Assembly: GCA_964545715.1 (NCBI GenBank)
Contig: CAZJHX010000007.1
Location: forward strand, 1-64,000
Source of the DNA: CAZJHX01 sp964545715
Lineage (GTDB): Bacteria; Myxococcota_A; UBA9042; GCA-2863065
Direction: 5' to 3'
DNA: 64,000 bases
Shown here: piece after piece, positions 18,912 to 26,623 of the stretch
How positions within the stretch are numbered: the first letter of the stretch is position 1
Layout of the letters: each line of letters opens with the position of its first letter
Program-made: the position numbers and the translations under genes
Notes under the pieces: model-generated
The model's input: the letters and a program-made list of their open reading frames with translations, nothing else
Told to the model about the DNA's origin: nothing
Database searches by the model: none

Positions 18912-19483
18912 GTCGCTGGTGGCGCCGGGCGGCCATCGCGGTCTTGATCGGCGTGCTGGGGTGGGCTGTGGCCGTTCAGACCGGCCTGCTGGATCGTGGG
19001 CCCGAGCCGCTGGCGCTGCGCAGCAAGGCGACCGCCTTTCGGCTGCCCGTGCTGGGTGAGCGCGGCCGCTCCATGGCGCTGTCAGACATGGCCGGCAAAG
19101 GCGTGCTCTTGAACTTCTGGGCGCCGGCGTGCGAGCCCTGCACGGTCGAGAGCGCGCTGCTGGGCCGGCTGCAGGACCGTTACGGCGGTCTCCACTTCAC
19201 CGTGCTGTCGGTGACGGACGCTCGCAAGCGGGAGGTGCTGAGGTTTCTGGAGCAGGCGCCGGTCAAGTACCCGGTTCTGCACGACAAGCGCGGCGAGGTG
19301 CGCGCCCGATATCGCGCCGAGGTACTGCCGTTCAGCGTCTTTGTGGCGCCGGATGGGCGCGTGGCGGGCGCCGTGGCGGGATTGCTGGACGAAGACGACG
19401 CGGTGGGTGCGGTGGAGCGGCTGATCGTCCAGGCGCGTCAGCTTCAGCGGGCGGGCGCCAAACCGGCGGAGGTCGCGGATTGA
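18908..19483 (+). CDS. TlpA-like thioredoxin, membrane-anchored
   Basis: A 191-residue protein. An N-terminal signal-anchor helix (AAIAVLIGVLGWAVAV) is followed by an AhpC/TSA-TlpA type thioredoxin domain with the active site WAPACEPC. A ProX cis-proline region follows (ARYRAEVLPFSVFVAPDG). It should act in the periplasm as a thiol-disulfide reductant. The TTG start overlaps the permease stop as TTGA; the longer frame upstream lies antisense or out of frame within the permease and is a shadow. Context suggests reduction of a metal-binding or Cys-rich protein; the substrate is unknown. Confidence 0.85.
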   Translation: MSRWWRRAAIAVLIGVLGWAVAVQTGLLDRGPEPLALRSKATAFRLPVLGERGRSMALSDMAGKGVLLNFWAPACEPCTVESALLGRLQDRYGGLHFTVLSVTDARKREVLRFLEQAPVKYPVLHDKRGEVRARYRAEVLPFSVFVAPDGRVAGAVAGLLDEDDAVGAVERLIVQARQLQRAGAKPAEVAD

Positions 19484-20154
19484 ATAAGCGTCCGAGCGCC
19501 TTCGTTGGCTTCTATATGCGGATCGGAGTCACTGTTCTCGCGCTGCTCGCGTTTGTCGCCGCCGATGCGTCCGCCCACAAGGGCAAGCGACGCACCAAAA
19601 AGAAAGGCACCTTCTTCATCACCGAGATCAGCGCGGGGGCCACGTTCGGCACCGGGTTCTCTGAGCAGAGCGCCGGCATGTCGACTCGCGCCACGATGGG
19701 GATCGGCGGGGCCTTTCGAGGCTTCAAGCCACGCTTCTACTTCATCGGCGCCTTCCGATACGCCAATCTGTCCGCGGACGTCGAGCGCGGCACGCTGCGC
19801 AGCGAGATCACGCGCGAGTTGGTGGATGTCAGCGCGGGGTTGCGGGTCCTGGTGCCCATCCGGCGGCTGAGAATTCTGGGCGAGATCACGTTCGGTGACT
19901 CGATCGTGTTCTCCGAGGCCCGGGTGAACGGCATCGACAGCTTCTCGGCCAGCGACTCCCGGTTTACGGTCTACCTTGCGACCGGCCTGCAGTACCGGCT
20001 TCACCGCAACCTCTCGATCGGGATCAACGCCGAGTGGGCGCTGCCGACGGCGCGAGCGACGCAGGACTTCGTGGCGGAGGTCAGCCGCGTCACCGATACC
20101 GACGAGATGATGGGCTGGACATCGGCGTCGGCGACCGTCGTGGTGCACTTCTAA
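19480..20154 (+). CDS. Predicted outer-membrane beta-barrel protein
   Basis: A 224-residue protein with a signal peptide ending near ADASA, then a Lys-rich stretch, then alternating hydrophobic strands (for example FYFIGAFRY and FTVYLATGLQYRL) and a terminal Phe (VVVHF). This is the usual look of a small OmpA/OmpW-like eight-stranded barrel, though no named family is evident. The TTG start at 19480 overlaps the thioredoxin stop as TTGA and has GGAGG seven bases upstream. ATG 19516 would give a shorter, cleaner signal peptide and is the alternative. Confidence 0.7.
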   Translation: MNKRPSAFVGFYMRIGVTVLALLAFVAADASAHKGKRRTKKKGTFFITEISAGATFGTGFSEQSAGMSTRATMGIGGAFRGFKPRFYFIGAFRYANLSADVERGTLRSEITRELVDVSAGLRVLVPIRRLRILGEITFGDSIVFSEARVNGIDSFSASDSRFTVYLATGLQYRLHRNLSIGINAEWALPTARATQDFVAEVSRVTDTDEMMGWTSASATVVVHF

Positions 20155-21179
20155 TGCGGCGGCTCACCTCGGTTCTCATCGTCGCTGCGGCGCTGCTCGC
20201 CGGCGGGCAGGCCTTTGCTTTTGTGCCGTTTGCCCACGACGGCATGGTCGTTGTGCCCCTGGACAGCGGCATGACCCAGGGGCGGGCGCTGTTCAACTCC
20301 GACGCCTCCAGCTTTGGCTCAGGAGTCGTCGTCACCACCAGCTTTGCCTTGGTGGGCGGCGGTGACGGCTATCTCACCATCGATCTGCGTCTAGCGGCGG
20401 CGGGACAGACCACGACGGCGGACTGGACCTACTACGAGAAGATCAACGCCGATGTCGTCAGCTTCGAGGCCACGGGCGTGGAGGGCCGGGTCACGGTCGT
20501 CGACCGCTACGAGCGACTGAACGAGACGTCGCTGCACATCGAGTTCAGCGCGACCTTCACCGATGGCGCCAACCAGCGCACGATCGACACCGGGTACGCG
20601 ATCACGGCGCCGGCGCCTTCCATCCTGCGCGCCGGCGGTGAGCTGCCGTCCGGGGTCGTCATCATGGACAACGGCTCGGGCGCCCTGGCGGCGGGGGCCG
20701 GCTTTGAGCGCGGTCAGCTGGACTGTTACGGCGATCCCGACGACGTGGTGGTGATCGACGACTATTACGACGACGACGACTATTACGACGACGACGATGA
20801 CTGGGAGTACGAGGAGGAGATCATCATCTACGACGATGACTCGGACTCGGACACCGACTATGAAGACGACGACGACGGGTGGTTCTATGCCGATGACACG
20901 GACGCGGACGGGATTGACTGCAGCGGGCCGTCGGACTCCGCCACCTCGAGCACGTCCGACACCAGCAGCCCGGGCCTGGACTGCGAGGGTGACGTTGAGG
21001 CGGCGTCCCTTCTGCCGTCGGTGAAGCGGTTCCGTCTTGCACCCACGGATCGCGCGCGCTGGTCGCGTCGGCGGGCGGCGGGAAAGGTCATGGCGCTCAG
21101 CCCGATGCTGCTACTGCTGCTGGGTTTGCTGATCATGCGCGAGCGCGGGAGTGTCATGGCCCGACGTGCCTCAGTTTGA
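20154..21179 (+). CDS. Secreted Asp/Tyr-rich protein with C-terminal membrane helix
   Basis: A 341-residue protein starting within the preceding stop codon (TAATG). The signal peptide ends near GGQAFA. Residues of about 20-190 form a beta-rich domain I do not recognise. An extreme acidic tract follows (about residues 200-265) made of repeated YYDDDD-like units, then Ser/Thr linkers, a basic stretch and a C-terminal helix (MLLLLLGLLIM) with an Arg-rich end. That tail order resembles C-terminal sorting tails of myxobacteria but lacks an obvious GC motif. As the last gene of the metal-permease unit, the acidic tract could bind cations; this is inference. Confidence 0.75.
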   Translation: MRRLTSVLIVAAALLAGGQAFAFVPFAHDGMVVVPLDSGMTQGRALFNSDASSFGSGVVVTTSFALVGGGDGYLTIDLRLAAAGQTTTADWTYYEKINADVVSFEATGVEGRVTVVDRYERLNETSLHIEFSATFTDGANQRTIDTGYAITAPAPSILRAGGELPSGVVIMDNGSGALAAGAGFERGQLDCYGDPDDVVVIDDYYDDDDYYDDDDDWEYEEEIIIYDDDSDSDTDYEDDDDGWFYADDTDADGIDCSGPSDSATSSTSDTSSPGLDCEGDVEAASLLPSVKRFRLAPTDRARWSRRRAAGKVMALSPMLLLLLGLLIMRERGSVMARRASV

Positions 21180-21219
21180 GCTTCCTTTAACGCCTTCTTT
21201 TTCGTACAACGTGGCTGCA

Positions 21220-23232
21220 ATGGGCCGGTCGTATGTTGGGTTGATGTTGTTGTGTGCGCTCGCGTGGGGATGCTCCGCTGAGCCCGTCACCAAGAAGAAA
21301 TCGGACGCCAACGGCGGATTTCAACCCACTACAGACACGGGCGGGGAAGGCACTGGGACCGGCGGCGAAGGCACCGGGACCGGAGGCGAGACCGGCACGG
21401 ACACCACCGGCACGGACGTGGCCGACACCGGCGGTGAGACCTCCACGGGCGGCGGCGGCCCGATCTGCATCCCCGGCGAGATCGAATGTCTGGATGACTC
21501 CACCCGGCGTACATGCGATGAGCTTGGCTCCGCGTGGGTCGAAGAGACCTGTGAAAGCGGCAAGAAGTGCTACGAGGGCCAGTGCGCGGACCAGGTCTGC
21601 CTGGCGGGCGAGAAGCTTCAGGAGTGCGCGGGTCCCAAGAGCTATCTGATCTGCAACGAGGTCGGCACGCACTACCTGCCCGCGCCGTGCAAGGGCGGGC
21701 TGTTCTGCTACGAGGGCGACTGCGTCGACTACAGCTGCCAGCCGGACACGATCGGCTGCGTGGGGTTCGGTGCGGTGCAGAAGTGCAAGTCCGACGGCAG
21801 CGGCTGGGATGTGATCGAAAACTGCGAGAAGGGCGGCACCTGCTTTGACGGGACGTGCATCAGCGCCTGCGACGTCAACCTGAAGGCGGCGACCTACAGC
21901 GGCTGCGAGTATTTTGCGGTCGATCTGGACAACATCGAGGGCGGCCAGTTCGAGCCGGTCGCGATCGTGGTCAGCGTGCCGTCTTCCGTGGCCAACGCTG
22001 ACGTGGAGATCATCGACAACTCGACAGGTCAGTCGCTGTCCGCGGTGGATCTGAACGCGCTGAGCATGACGGTGGCCAGTGGCGCGCTGGCGGTCTTTCA
22101 GCTGCCGACGGGCGGCGATGTGGACGGGTCGATGGTGGGCATGAAGTCCTACAAGATCTCGACGACGGCGCCGGCGACCGTTCACCAGTTCAACCCGCTG
22201 AACGGCGAGGGCGTCTTCACCAACGACGCGTCGCTGCTGCTGCCGAGCCAGGTGGGCGGCACCGAGTACTACGTGATGAGCTGGCCCATGCGTAAGGACG
22301 CCGCCGAGACGCTGCGAGGCTTTGCGACGGTCGTGGCGACGGAGCCCGGCAAGACCGAGGTGCTGGTGACGGCGCGCGCGGACGTGGCTGCGGGCGCTGA
22401 GGGCTCGGGCGTGGGCGCGATCGCCAAGGGATCCACGGTCAAGTTCGTGCTGAATCAGGGCGAGGTTCTCAACCTGGAGGCGGACGGCGAGCAGGGTGCG
22501 GACCTGACGGGGACGCGCATCCAGAGCGACAAGCGCATCTCGGTCTTTGGCGGTCACGAGTGCGCCAACGTGCCGCTGGGCATCAACGCGTGTGACCACC
22601 TGGAGCAGCAGTTGGTGCCGGTGGAGGCGTGGGGCAAGCGCTACATCGCAGACGCGTTCAAGCCGCGCAGCCCCGAGCAGTTCGACATATACCGGGTGAT
22701 GGCGGGCGGCACCGACGTGCTGGTCGAGACCGATCCGCCGGTCAAGGGCTACGAGAAGTTTCTGCTGCAGCCGGGGGCGTACGTGACGTTCCAGAGCTCC
22801 CAGAACTTCGAGATCAAAGGCAGTGGCCGCATTCTGGTCGGCCACTTCATGATCGGATCGAGCTATCCGGGGCACAAGCAGGCGTGCAAGAAGTCCGGCA
22901 TCGGCGACCCGGCGTTTGCGCTGAGCGTGCCGACTCAGCAGTACCTGACCGAGTACACAGTCCTGACGCCGCCGGGCTACGCAGAAAATTATATCAACGT
23001 GATCGCACCGGCGGGCGCCAACGTGATGGTGGACGGACAGCCGCTCACGTCGCCGCTCAAGCAGGTCGCGCCGGGGCTGAACTGGGGTGTTGCGCAGCAT
23101 CCGGTGGAGGTCGGTGTTCACTCGGTCACCGCACAGAAGAAGTTCGGACTGACCGCTTACGGGTATGATTGTGATGTGAGCTACGCGTATCCGGGTGGCT
23201 TGCGTCTCTTGTCGCTGGAGCTCAAAGAATGA
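21220..23232 (+). CDS. Lipoprotein with three Cys-rich repeats and IgGFc-binding-like domain
   Basis: A 671-residue lipoprotein with lipobox AWGC and a Gly/Thr/Asp linker (GGEGTGTGGEGTGTGG). Three Cys-rich units of about 40 residues follow (about residues 85-210), each with the pattern C, then GxxC, then CYEGxC or CFDGTC. The larger C-terminal part matches the IgGFc-binding N-terminal-like domain common in Myxococcota surface proteins (for example LLLPSQVGGTEYYVMSWPM). The cell-surface role is unknown; binding of proteins or glycans is possible. ATG 21220 gives a clean lipoprotein signal and replaces an upstream ATG lying inside the previous gene. It overlaps the next gene by ATGA. Confidence 0.82.
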   Translation: MGRSYVGLMLLCALAWGCSAEPVTKKKSDANGGFQPTTDTGGEGTGTGGEGTGTGGETGTDTTGTDVADTGGETSTGGGGPICIPGEIECLDDSTRRTCDELGSAWVEETCESGKKCYEGQCADQVCLAGEKLQECAGPKSYLICNEVGTHYLPAPCKGGLFCYEGDCVDYSCQPDTIGCVGFGAVQKCKSDGSGWDVIENCEKGGTCFDGTCISACDVNLKAATYSGCEYFAVDLDNIEGGQFEPVAIVVSVPSSVANADVEIIDNSTGQSLSAVDLNALSMTVASGALAVFQLPTGGDVDGSMVGMKSYKISTTAPATVHQFNPLNGEGVFTNDASLLLPSQVGGTEYYVMSWPMRKDAAETLRGFATVVATEPGKTEVLVTARADVAAGAEGSGVGAIAKGSTVKFVLNQGEVLNLEADGEQGADLTGTRIQSDKRISVFGGHECANVPLGINACDHLEQQLVPVEAWGKRYIADAFKPRSPEQFDIYRVMAGGTDVLVETDPPVKGYEKFLLQPGAYVTFQSSQNFEIKGSGRILVGHFMIGSSYPGHKQACKKSGIGDPAFALSVPTQQYLTEYTVLTPPGYAENYINVIAPAGANVMVDGQPLTSPLKQVAPGLNWGVAQHPVEVGVHSVTAQKKFGLTAYGYDCDVSYAYPGGLRLLSLELKE

Positions 23233-25043
23233 GACGAGCACAACTCGCGGTCCTGTTCGTGTGCGCGCTGGCGTTGGCTTGTGCGCCGCCGGCCTCCACC
23301 AACCGAAAGAAGAAGGACGCGGGCTCAGGCACGTCTGACACGGGCTTCAACCCGACGGGCGACACCGGGGACACTACCGCGGCCACGACCGGCGACACCG
23401 GCACGGATGATGCGGGCACGGACGATACCGGCGCCGACACCACCGGCGACGACGTCACGTCCACCGACGACACCGGGACGGATGAGACGGGCGAGGACAC
23501 CGGGCCGGATCCCGACACGGGCAGCGCTGATACCGGCGACGACACCGGCTCTACCGGCGAGCCACCGCCGCTGAAGGACGCGGACGACGACGGCGTCGCG
23601 GACAAGGACGACAACTGCGTCTTTGACGCCAACCCCGAGCAGCTCGACCTGGACGACGACTCCCTGGGTGATATCTGCGACCCGGACAAGGACGGCGACG
23701 GCATCGTCAACGAGAACGACTGCGAGCCGGAGGACGAGACCATCTTCCCGGGCAACCCCGAGAAGTGCGACGAGATCGACAACAACTGTGACGGCGACAT
23801 CGACGGTATCGGCTCGTTTGGGTGCATCGACTACTTCACTGACGAAGACGGCGACGGAGCCGGCATCACAGACACGGGCATCTGCCTGTGCGTGAAGGCC
23901 GAGGAGAATCAGGTCCCGTTCGCCGGCGACTGCAATGACGAGAACCCGACGATAAATCCGTGGGCCTACGAGATCTGCAACGACCTGGATGAGAACTGCA
24001 ACCTGATCATCGACGACGGCTGCGACGACGACGGCGACGGCTGGTGTGACGCCAACATGCTGATGGAGGGCTCGCCGTCGATCTGCCCCAACGGCGGTGG
24101 TGATTGCTTTGATTGGAGCGCGGCGGTCAACCCCAACGCCATAGAGATCGACTCGGACGGGCTGGACAACGACTGTGACGGCACGAAGAAGGGCGAGACC
24201 ACCGGCAAGCTGGAGCCCGACTGCAGCGGCTACGTGTGCTTCGGCAAGTCCAACGACGCGATCACCTGCGGGCTGGACCTGTGTTACCCGGGCCTGGACA
24301 TCGTGAAGAGCGTCTCCGTCGGGTCGCCGGACGGGTCCAGCTACAACCAGGCCTATGAGGTCGTCGATCACTTCGGCAACAAGACCAACGACCTGGCGCC
24401 GTTCGGCCCGCCCAGCTACGTGCTGCTGGCGAGCGGTCCGGCGACCGGAACCCAGCATAGTACAGACATTGGGGGCGGCTTCGGGGCCGGCATCCCGGAC
24501 CCGTTCTCCAAGGACGGCTACAGCACGTACAACAACGTCGAGATCACGATGAAGCTGAAGGCGCCGCCCGGGGCCAAGGGCTTCTCGATCGACTACATCT
24601 ACATGTCGGAGGAGTACGAGGAGTTCATCGGCTCCAGCTTCAATGACAAGTTCTACATCATCCTGACGGCGCCGCAGACCACGGGCAACGCGCCGACGGT
24701 GATCAACTTCACGAACTGCTCGGACCCCGGTGGCTACTTCGACTTCGAGAAAGACGGCAAGAAGTGGTGCTATATCGCGATCAACACCGCGTTCAGCGAG
24801 CCGTGCAACGCGGTCGTCACCGACATCAGCGGCACCGGCTTCGAGTGCGGTCCCGGCGGCTCCAGCAACGGCAGCTCGACCGGCTGGCTGCAGACGACGT
24901 GGCCCATCGAGTCGGAAGAAGAGTTCACGCTGGTCTTCCACATCCACGACACCAGTGATGGGATCTACGACTCCGAGGTCATCCTGGACAACTTTGTCTG
25001 GGAAGCCGACACCGTCGAGGGCGGAACGGCGTCCCATAACTAA
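23229..25043 (+). CDS. Lipoprotein with TSP3/MopE-type repeats and choice-of-anchor L domain
   Basis: A 604-residue lipoprotein (lipobox ALAC). A long Asp/Thr/Gly linker (residues of about 30-115) precedes calcium-type TSP3 repeats (DADDDGVADKDDNC). MopE-like putative metal-binding motifs come next (DEIDNNCDGDID, NDLDENCN, DGLDNDCDG). The C-terminal 230 residues match choice-of-anchor L domains, with the signature FSIDYIYMSEEYEEFIGSSF followed by NDKF. It is co-translated with the preceding lipoprotein (ATGA). The likely location is the outer cell surface. Ligand and role are unknown. Confidence 0.85.
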   Translation: MRRAQLAVLFVCALALACAPPASTNRKKKDAGSGTSDTGFNPTGDTGDTTAATTGDTGTDDAGTDDTGADTTGDDVTSTDDTGTDETGEDTGPDPDTGSADTGDDTGSTGEPPPLKDADDDGVADKDDNCVFDANPEQLDLDDDSLGDICDPDKDGDGIVNENDCEPEDETIFPGNPEKCDEIDNNCDGDIDGIGSFGCIDYFTDEDGDGAGITDTGICLCVKAEENQVPFAGDCNDENPTINPWAYEICNDLDENCNLIIDDGCDDDGDGWCDANMLMEGSPSICPNGGGDCFDWSAAVNPNAIEIDSDGLDNDCDGTKKGETTGKLEPDCSGYVCFGKSNDAITCGLDLCYPGLDIVKSVSVGSPDGSSYNQAYEVVDHFGNKTNDLAPFGPPSYVLLASGPATGTQHSTDIGGGFGAGIPDPFSKDGYSTYNNVEITMKLKAPPGAKGFSIDYIYMSEEYEEFIGSSFNDKFYIILTAPQTTGNAPTVINFTNCSDPGGYFDFEKDGKKWCYIAINTAFSEPCNAVVTDISGTGFECGPGGSSNGSSTGWLQTTWPIESEEEFTLVFHIHDTSDGIYDSEVILDNFVWEADTVEGGTASHN

Positions 25044-25062
25044 CAAACTGCGGCCGCGCGGC

Positions 25063-25068
25063 TATACT
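25063..25068 (+). promoter_or_regulatory. Candidate -10 box of a leaderless promoter
   Basis: TATACT is followed by seven bases and GTG 25076. A weak -35 (CTAACA, 25040-25045) lies 17 bases upstream, overlapping the end of the preceding gene. Confidence 0.5.
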
Positions 25069-25075
25069 CGCCGCT

Positions 25076-26623
25076 GTGATTCCCCGCGCCCTGTTCACCC
25101 CACGATGGATCCTGGCTTTTGGTCTGACCATCGGCGTGGCCGCTCAGCTGCCCAACATTCTGGGCGGTTGGTACATCGACTCCAACGACTGGCTGTTGCT
25201 GGGGATGGGCCGCGAGGTGGCCACAGCGCCGTCGCTGGACCACTTCGCCGGGTTCTGGACCGCTGAGCCCGTCTGGCGTCCGCTGCTGACCGCCCGGGTC
25301 GCCCTGGAGTGGGCGCTGTTCGGCGACGCCTACAACCCCCGTCTGCTGGTGAACCTCGTTCTGCACGTACTCTGCGCGCTGATGGTCTTCTTGACGGTGC
25401 GCGCCTGGATGGGCCGATCAACGCCGGCGGCCTGGACGGCTGTGTTCTTTTTTGTGCACCCGCTGCACGGCGAGTCGCTGGCCTGGGTGCACTCCGGTAC
25501 CGAGGCGATCACGGTCGCGCTGCCGGTGCTCATCACGCTGTGGGCTTTTGCCTCTCACCGCTCCCTCTTGCTGGCCCTGGTGGCGTTTCAGGCGGCGCTC
25601 TTTCTCGGGGAGAGCGCGGTGGCCGTGCCGGTGCTCATCAGCCTGGGCGCGGCCGCTCGTGCGGGAAAAGGGGACAAGCTGCGGCGCATGTATATCGACA
25701 GCTCTCCGTACTGGGCGGTACTGCTGGCCAACGTTGCGATTCGCGCCATCGCGCTGAGCCTGGACGGGGGGCGCGACCCGCTCGGAGGCCTTCAATTGAC
25801 GGCGGACCCGCTGGCTGCCGTCATGACCACCGCTTTTCACCCCTGGCTGCCGGTGCATCCGGCGCTGCCCGGGCGCCTGTGGTGGTGGCTGATCTTCGCG
25901 TCGGTGCCGTTTGCCCTGGCCGCCAACCAGCGGTTGATGGACACGATGCCGCTGAAGACCGCCTTCGTGGCGTTTGCCGCGTTATGCCTGCCGTTTTTGC
26001 CGGTGTTTCACGACGCACATCGGTTTCTGAGCGCGGACCCTGAGGCCTGGCGCCAGCACTGGCATTACTTCTACCTGCCCGTGGCGGCGCTGATGTTGTG
26101 GCCCGCGTACATCATCTCCACGCGTGATCGTCGCCGCACTGGGTGGAGCACGATGGCGTTGTTTGCGCTGTTTGGGCTGCTGTTGACGGCGCAGGCCTTG
26201 AACGCCCGCTGGTGGCGTGCGGAAGGTCAGGTCGCGCGTGAGGTGCTCGACCAGATGGACGACGCCCTTGCCGACGACTCCGTAGCCGGTGTGGGCGTGG
26301 TGCTGTCGGGGACCACCGGACGCGACCTGCTCGCCGACGAGGTGTTGTTGAACCTGCCCATCGCGCGCCCGGATAAGGTCGGCGCGGATCACGCATCGGC
26401 GGTGCGGGCGTACCACGTCATCCGCGGCAAGGGGCACAAGGACGGGACGGCCGCCGTCTCCGCGCGAGACGGTAGCTTCAAACCCCAGTGGGAAGAGGTG
26501 GGCATGTTGCCCAAGGACCTGCGCTGGTGGGTCTGGAACGGCTTCGCCCAGCGGCTGGAGCGCATTCAGCCCGCCGAGCTGCCTCTGTCCGAGAACAAGC
26601 TCGCGTTCTGTTGCCGACCGTGA
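25076..26623 (+). CDS. Polytopic membrane protein, GT39/TMTC-like
   Basis: A 515-residue protein with about ten helices. The N-terminal loop contains YIDSNDWLLLG and a VWRPLL segment, reminiscent of the acidic first loop and the RPLT motif in TMTC/PMT-type O-glycosyltransferases. HPLHGESLAWVHSGTE near residue 125 is another family-like stretch. The soluble C-terminal third is short. I infer a GT-C lipid-phosphate-sugar-dependent transferase, but donor and acceptor are unknown. GTG start, with a -10-like box seven bases upstream. It is coupled to the following similar gene by a GTGA overlap. Confidence 0.75.
   Translation: MIPRALFTPRWILAFGLTIGVAAQLPNILGGWYIDSNDWLLLGMGREVATAPSLDHFAGFWTAEPVWRPLLTARVALEWALFGDAYNPRLLVNLVLHVLCALMVFLTVRAWMGRSTPAAWTAVFFFVHPLHGESLAWVHSGTEAITVALPVLITLWAFASHRSLLLALVAFQAALFLGESAVAVPVLISLGAAARAGKGDKLRRMYIDSSPYWAVLLANVAIRAIALSLDGGRDPLGGLQLTADPLAAVMTTAFHPWLPVHPALPGRLWWWLIFASVPFALAANQRLMDTMPLKTAFVAFAALCLPFLPVFHDAHRFLSADPEAWRQHWHYFYLPVAALMLWPAYIISTRDRRRTGWSTMALFALFGLLLTAQALNARWWRAEGQVAREVLDQMDDALADDSVAGVGVVLSGTTGRDLLADEVLLNLPIARPDKVGADHASAVRAYHVIRGKGHKDGTAAVSARDGSFKPQWEEVGMLPKDLRWWVWNGFAQRLERIQPAELPLSENKLAFCCRP

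Noticed and set aside
21187..23241. Long open frame of 684 codons on the minus strand opposite the IgGFc-binding-like lipoprotein
   Set aside because: Antisense to a gene with lipobox and family match; Arg/His/Val-rich composition with no motif, typical of GC-rich shadow frames.
23325..25046. Open frame of 573 codons on the minus strand
   Set aside because: Antisense to the anchor-L lipoprotein; no domain or ribosome site.
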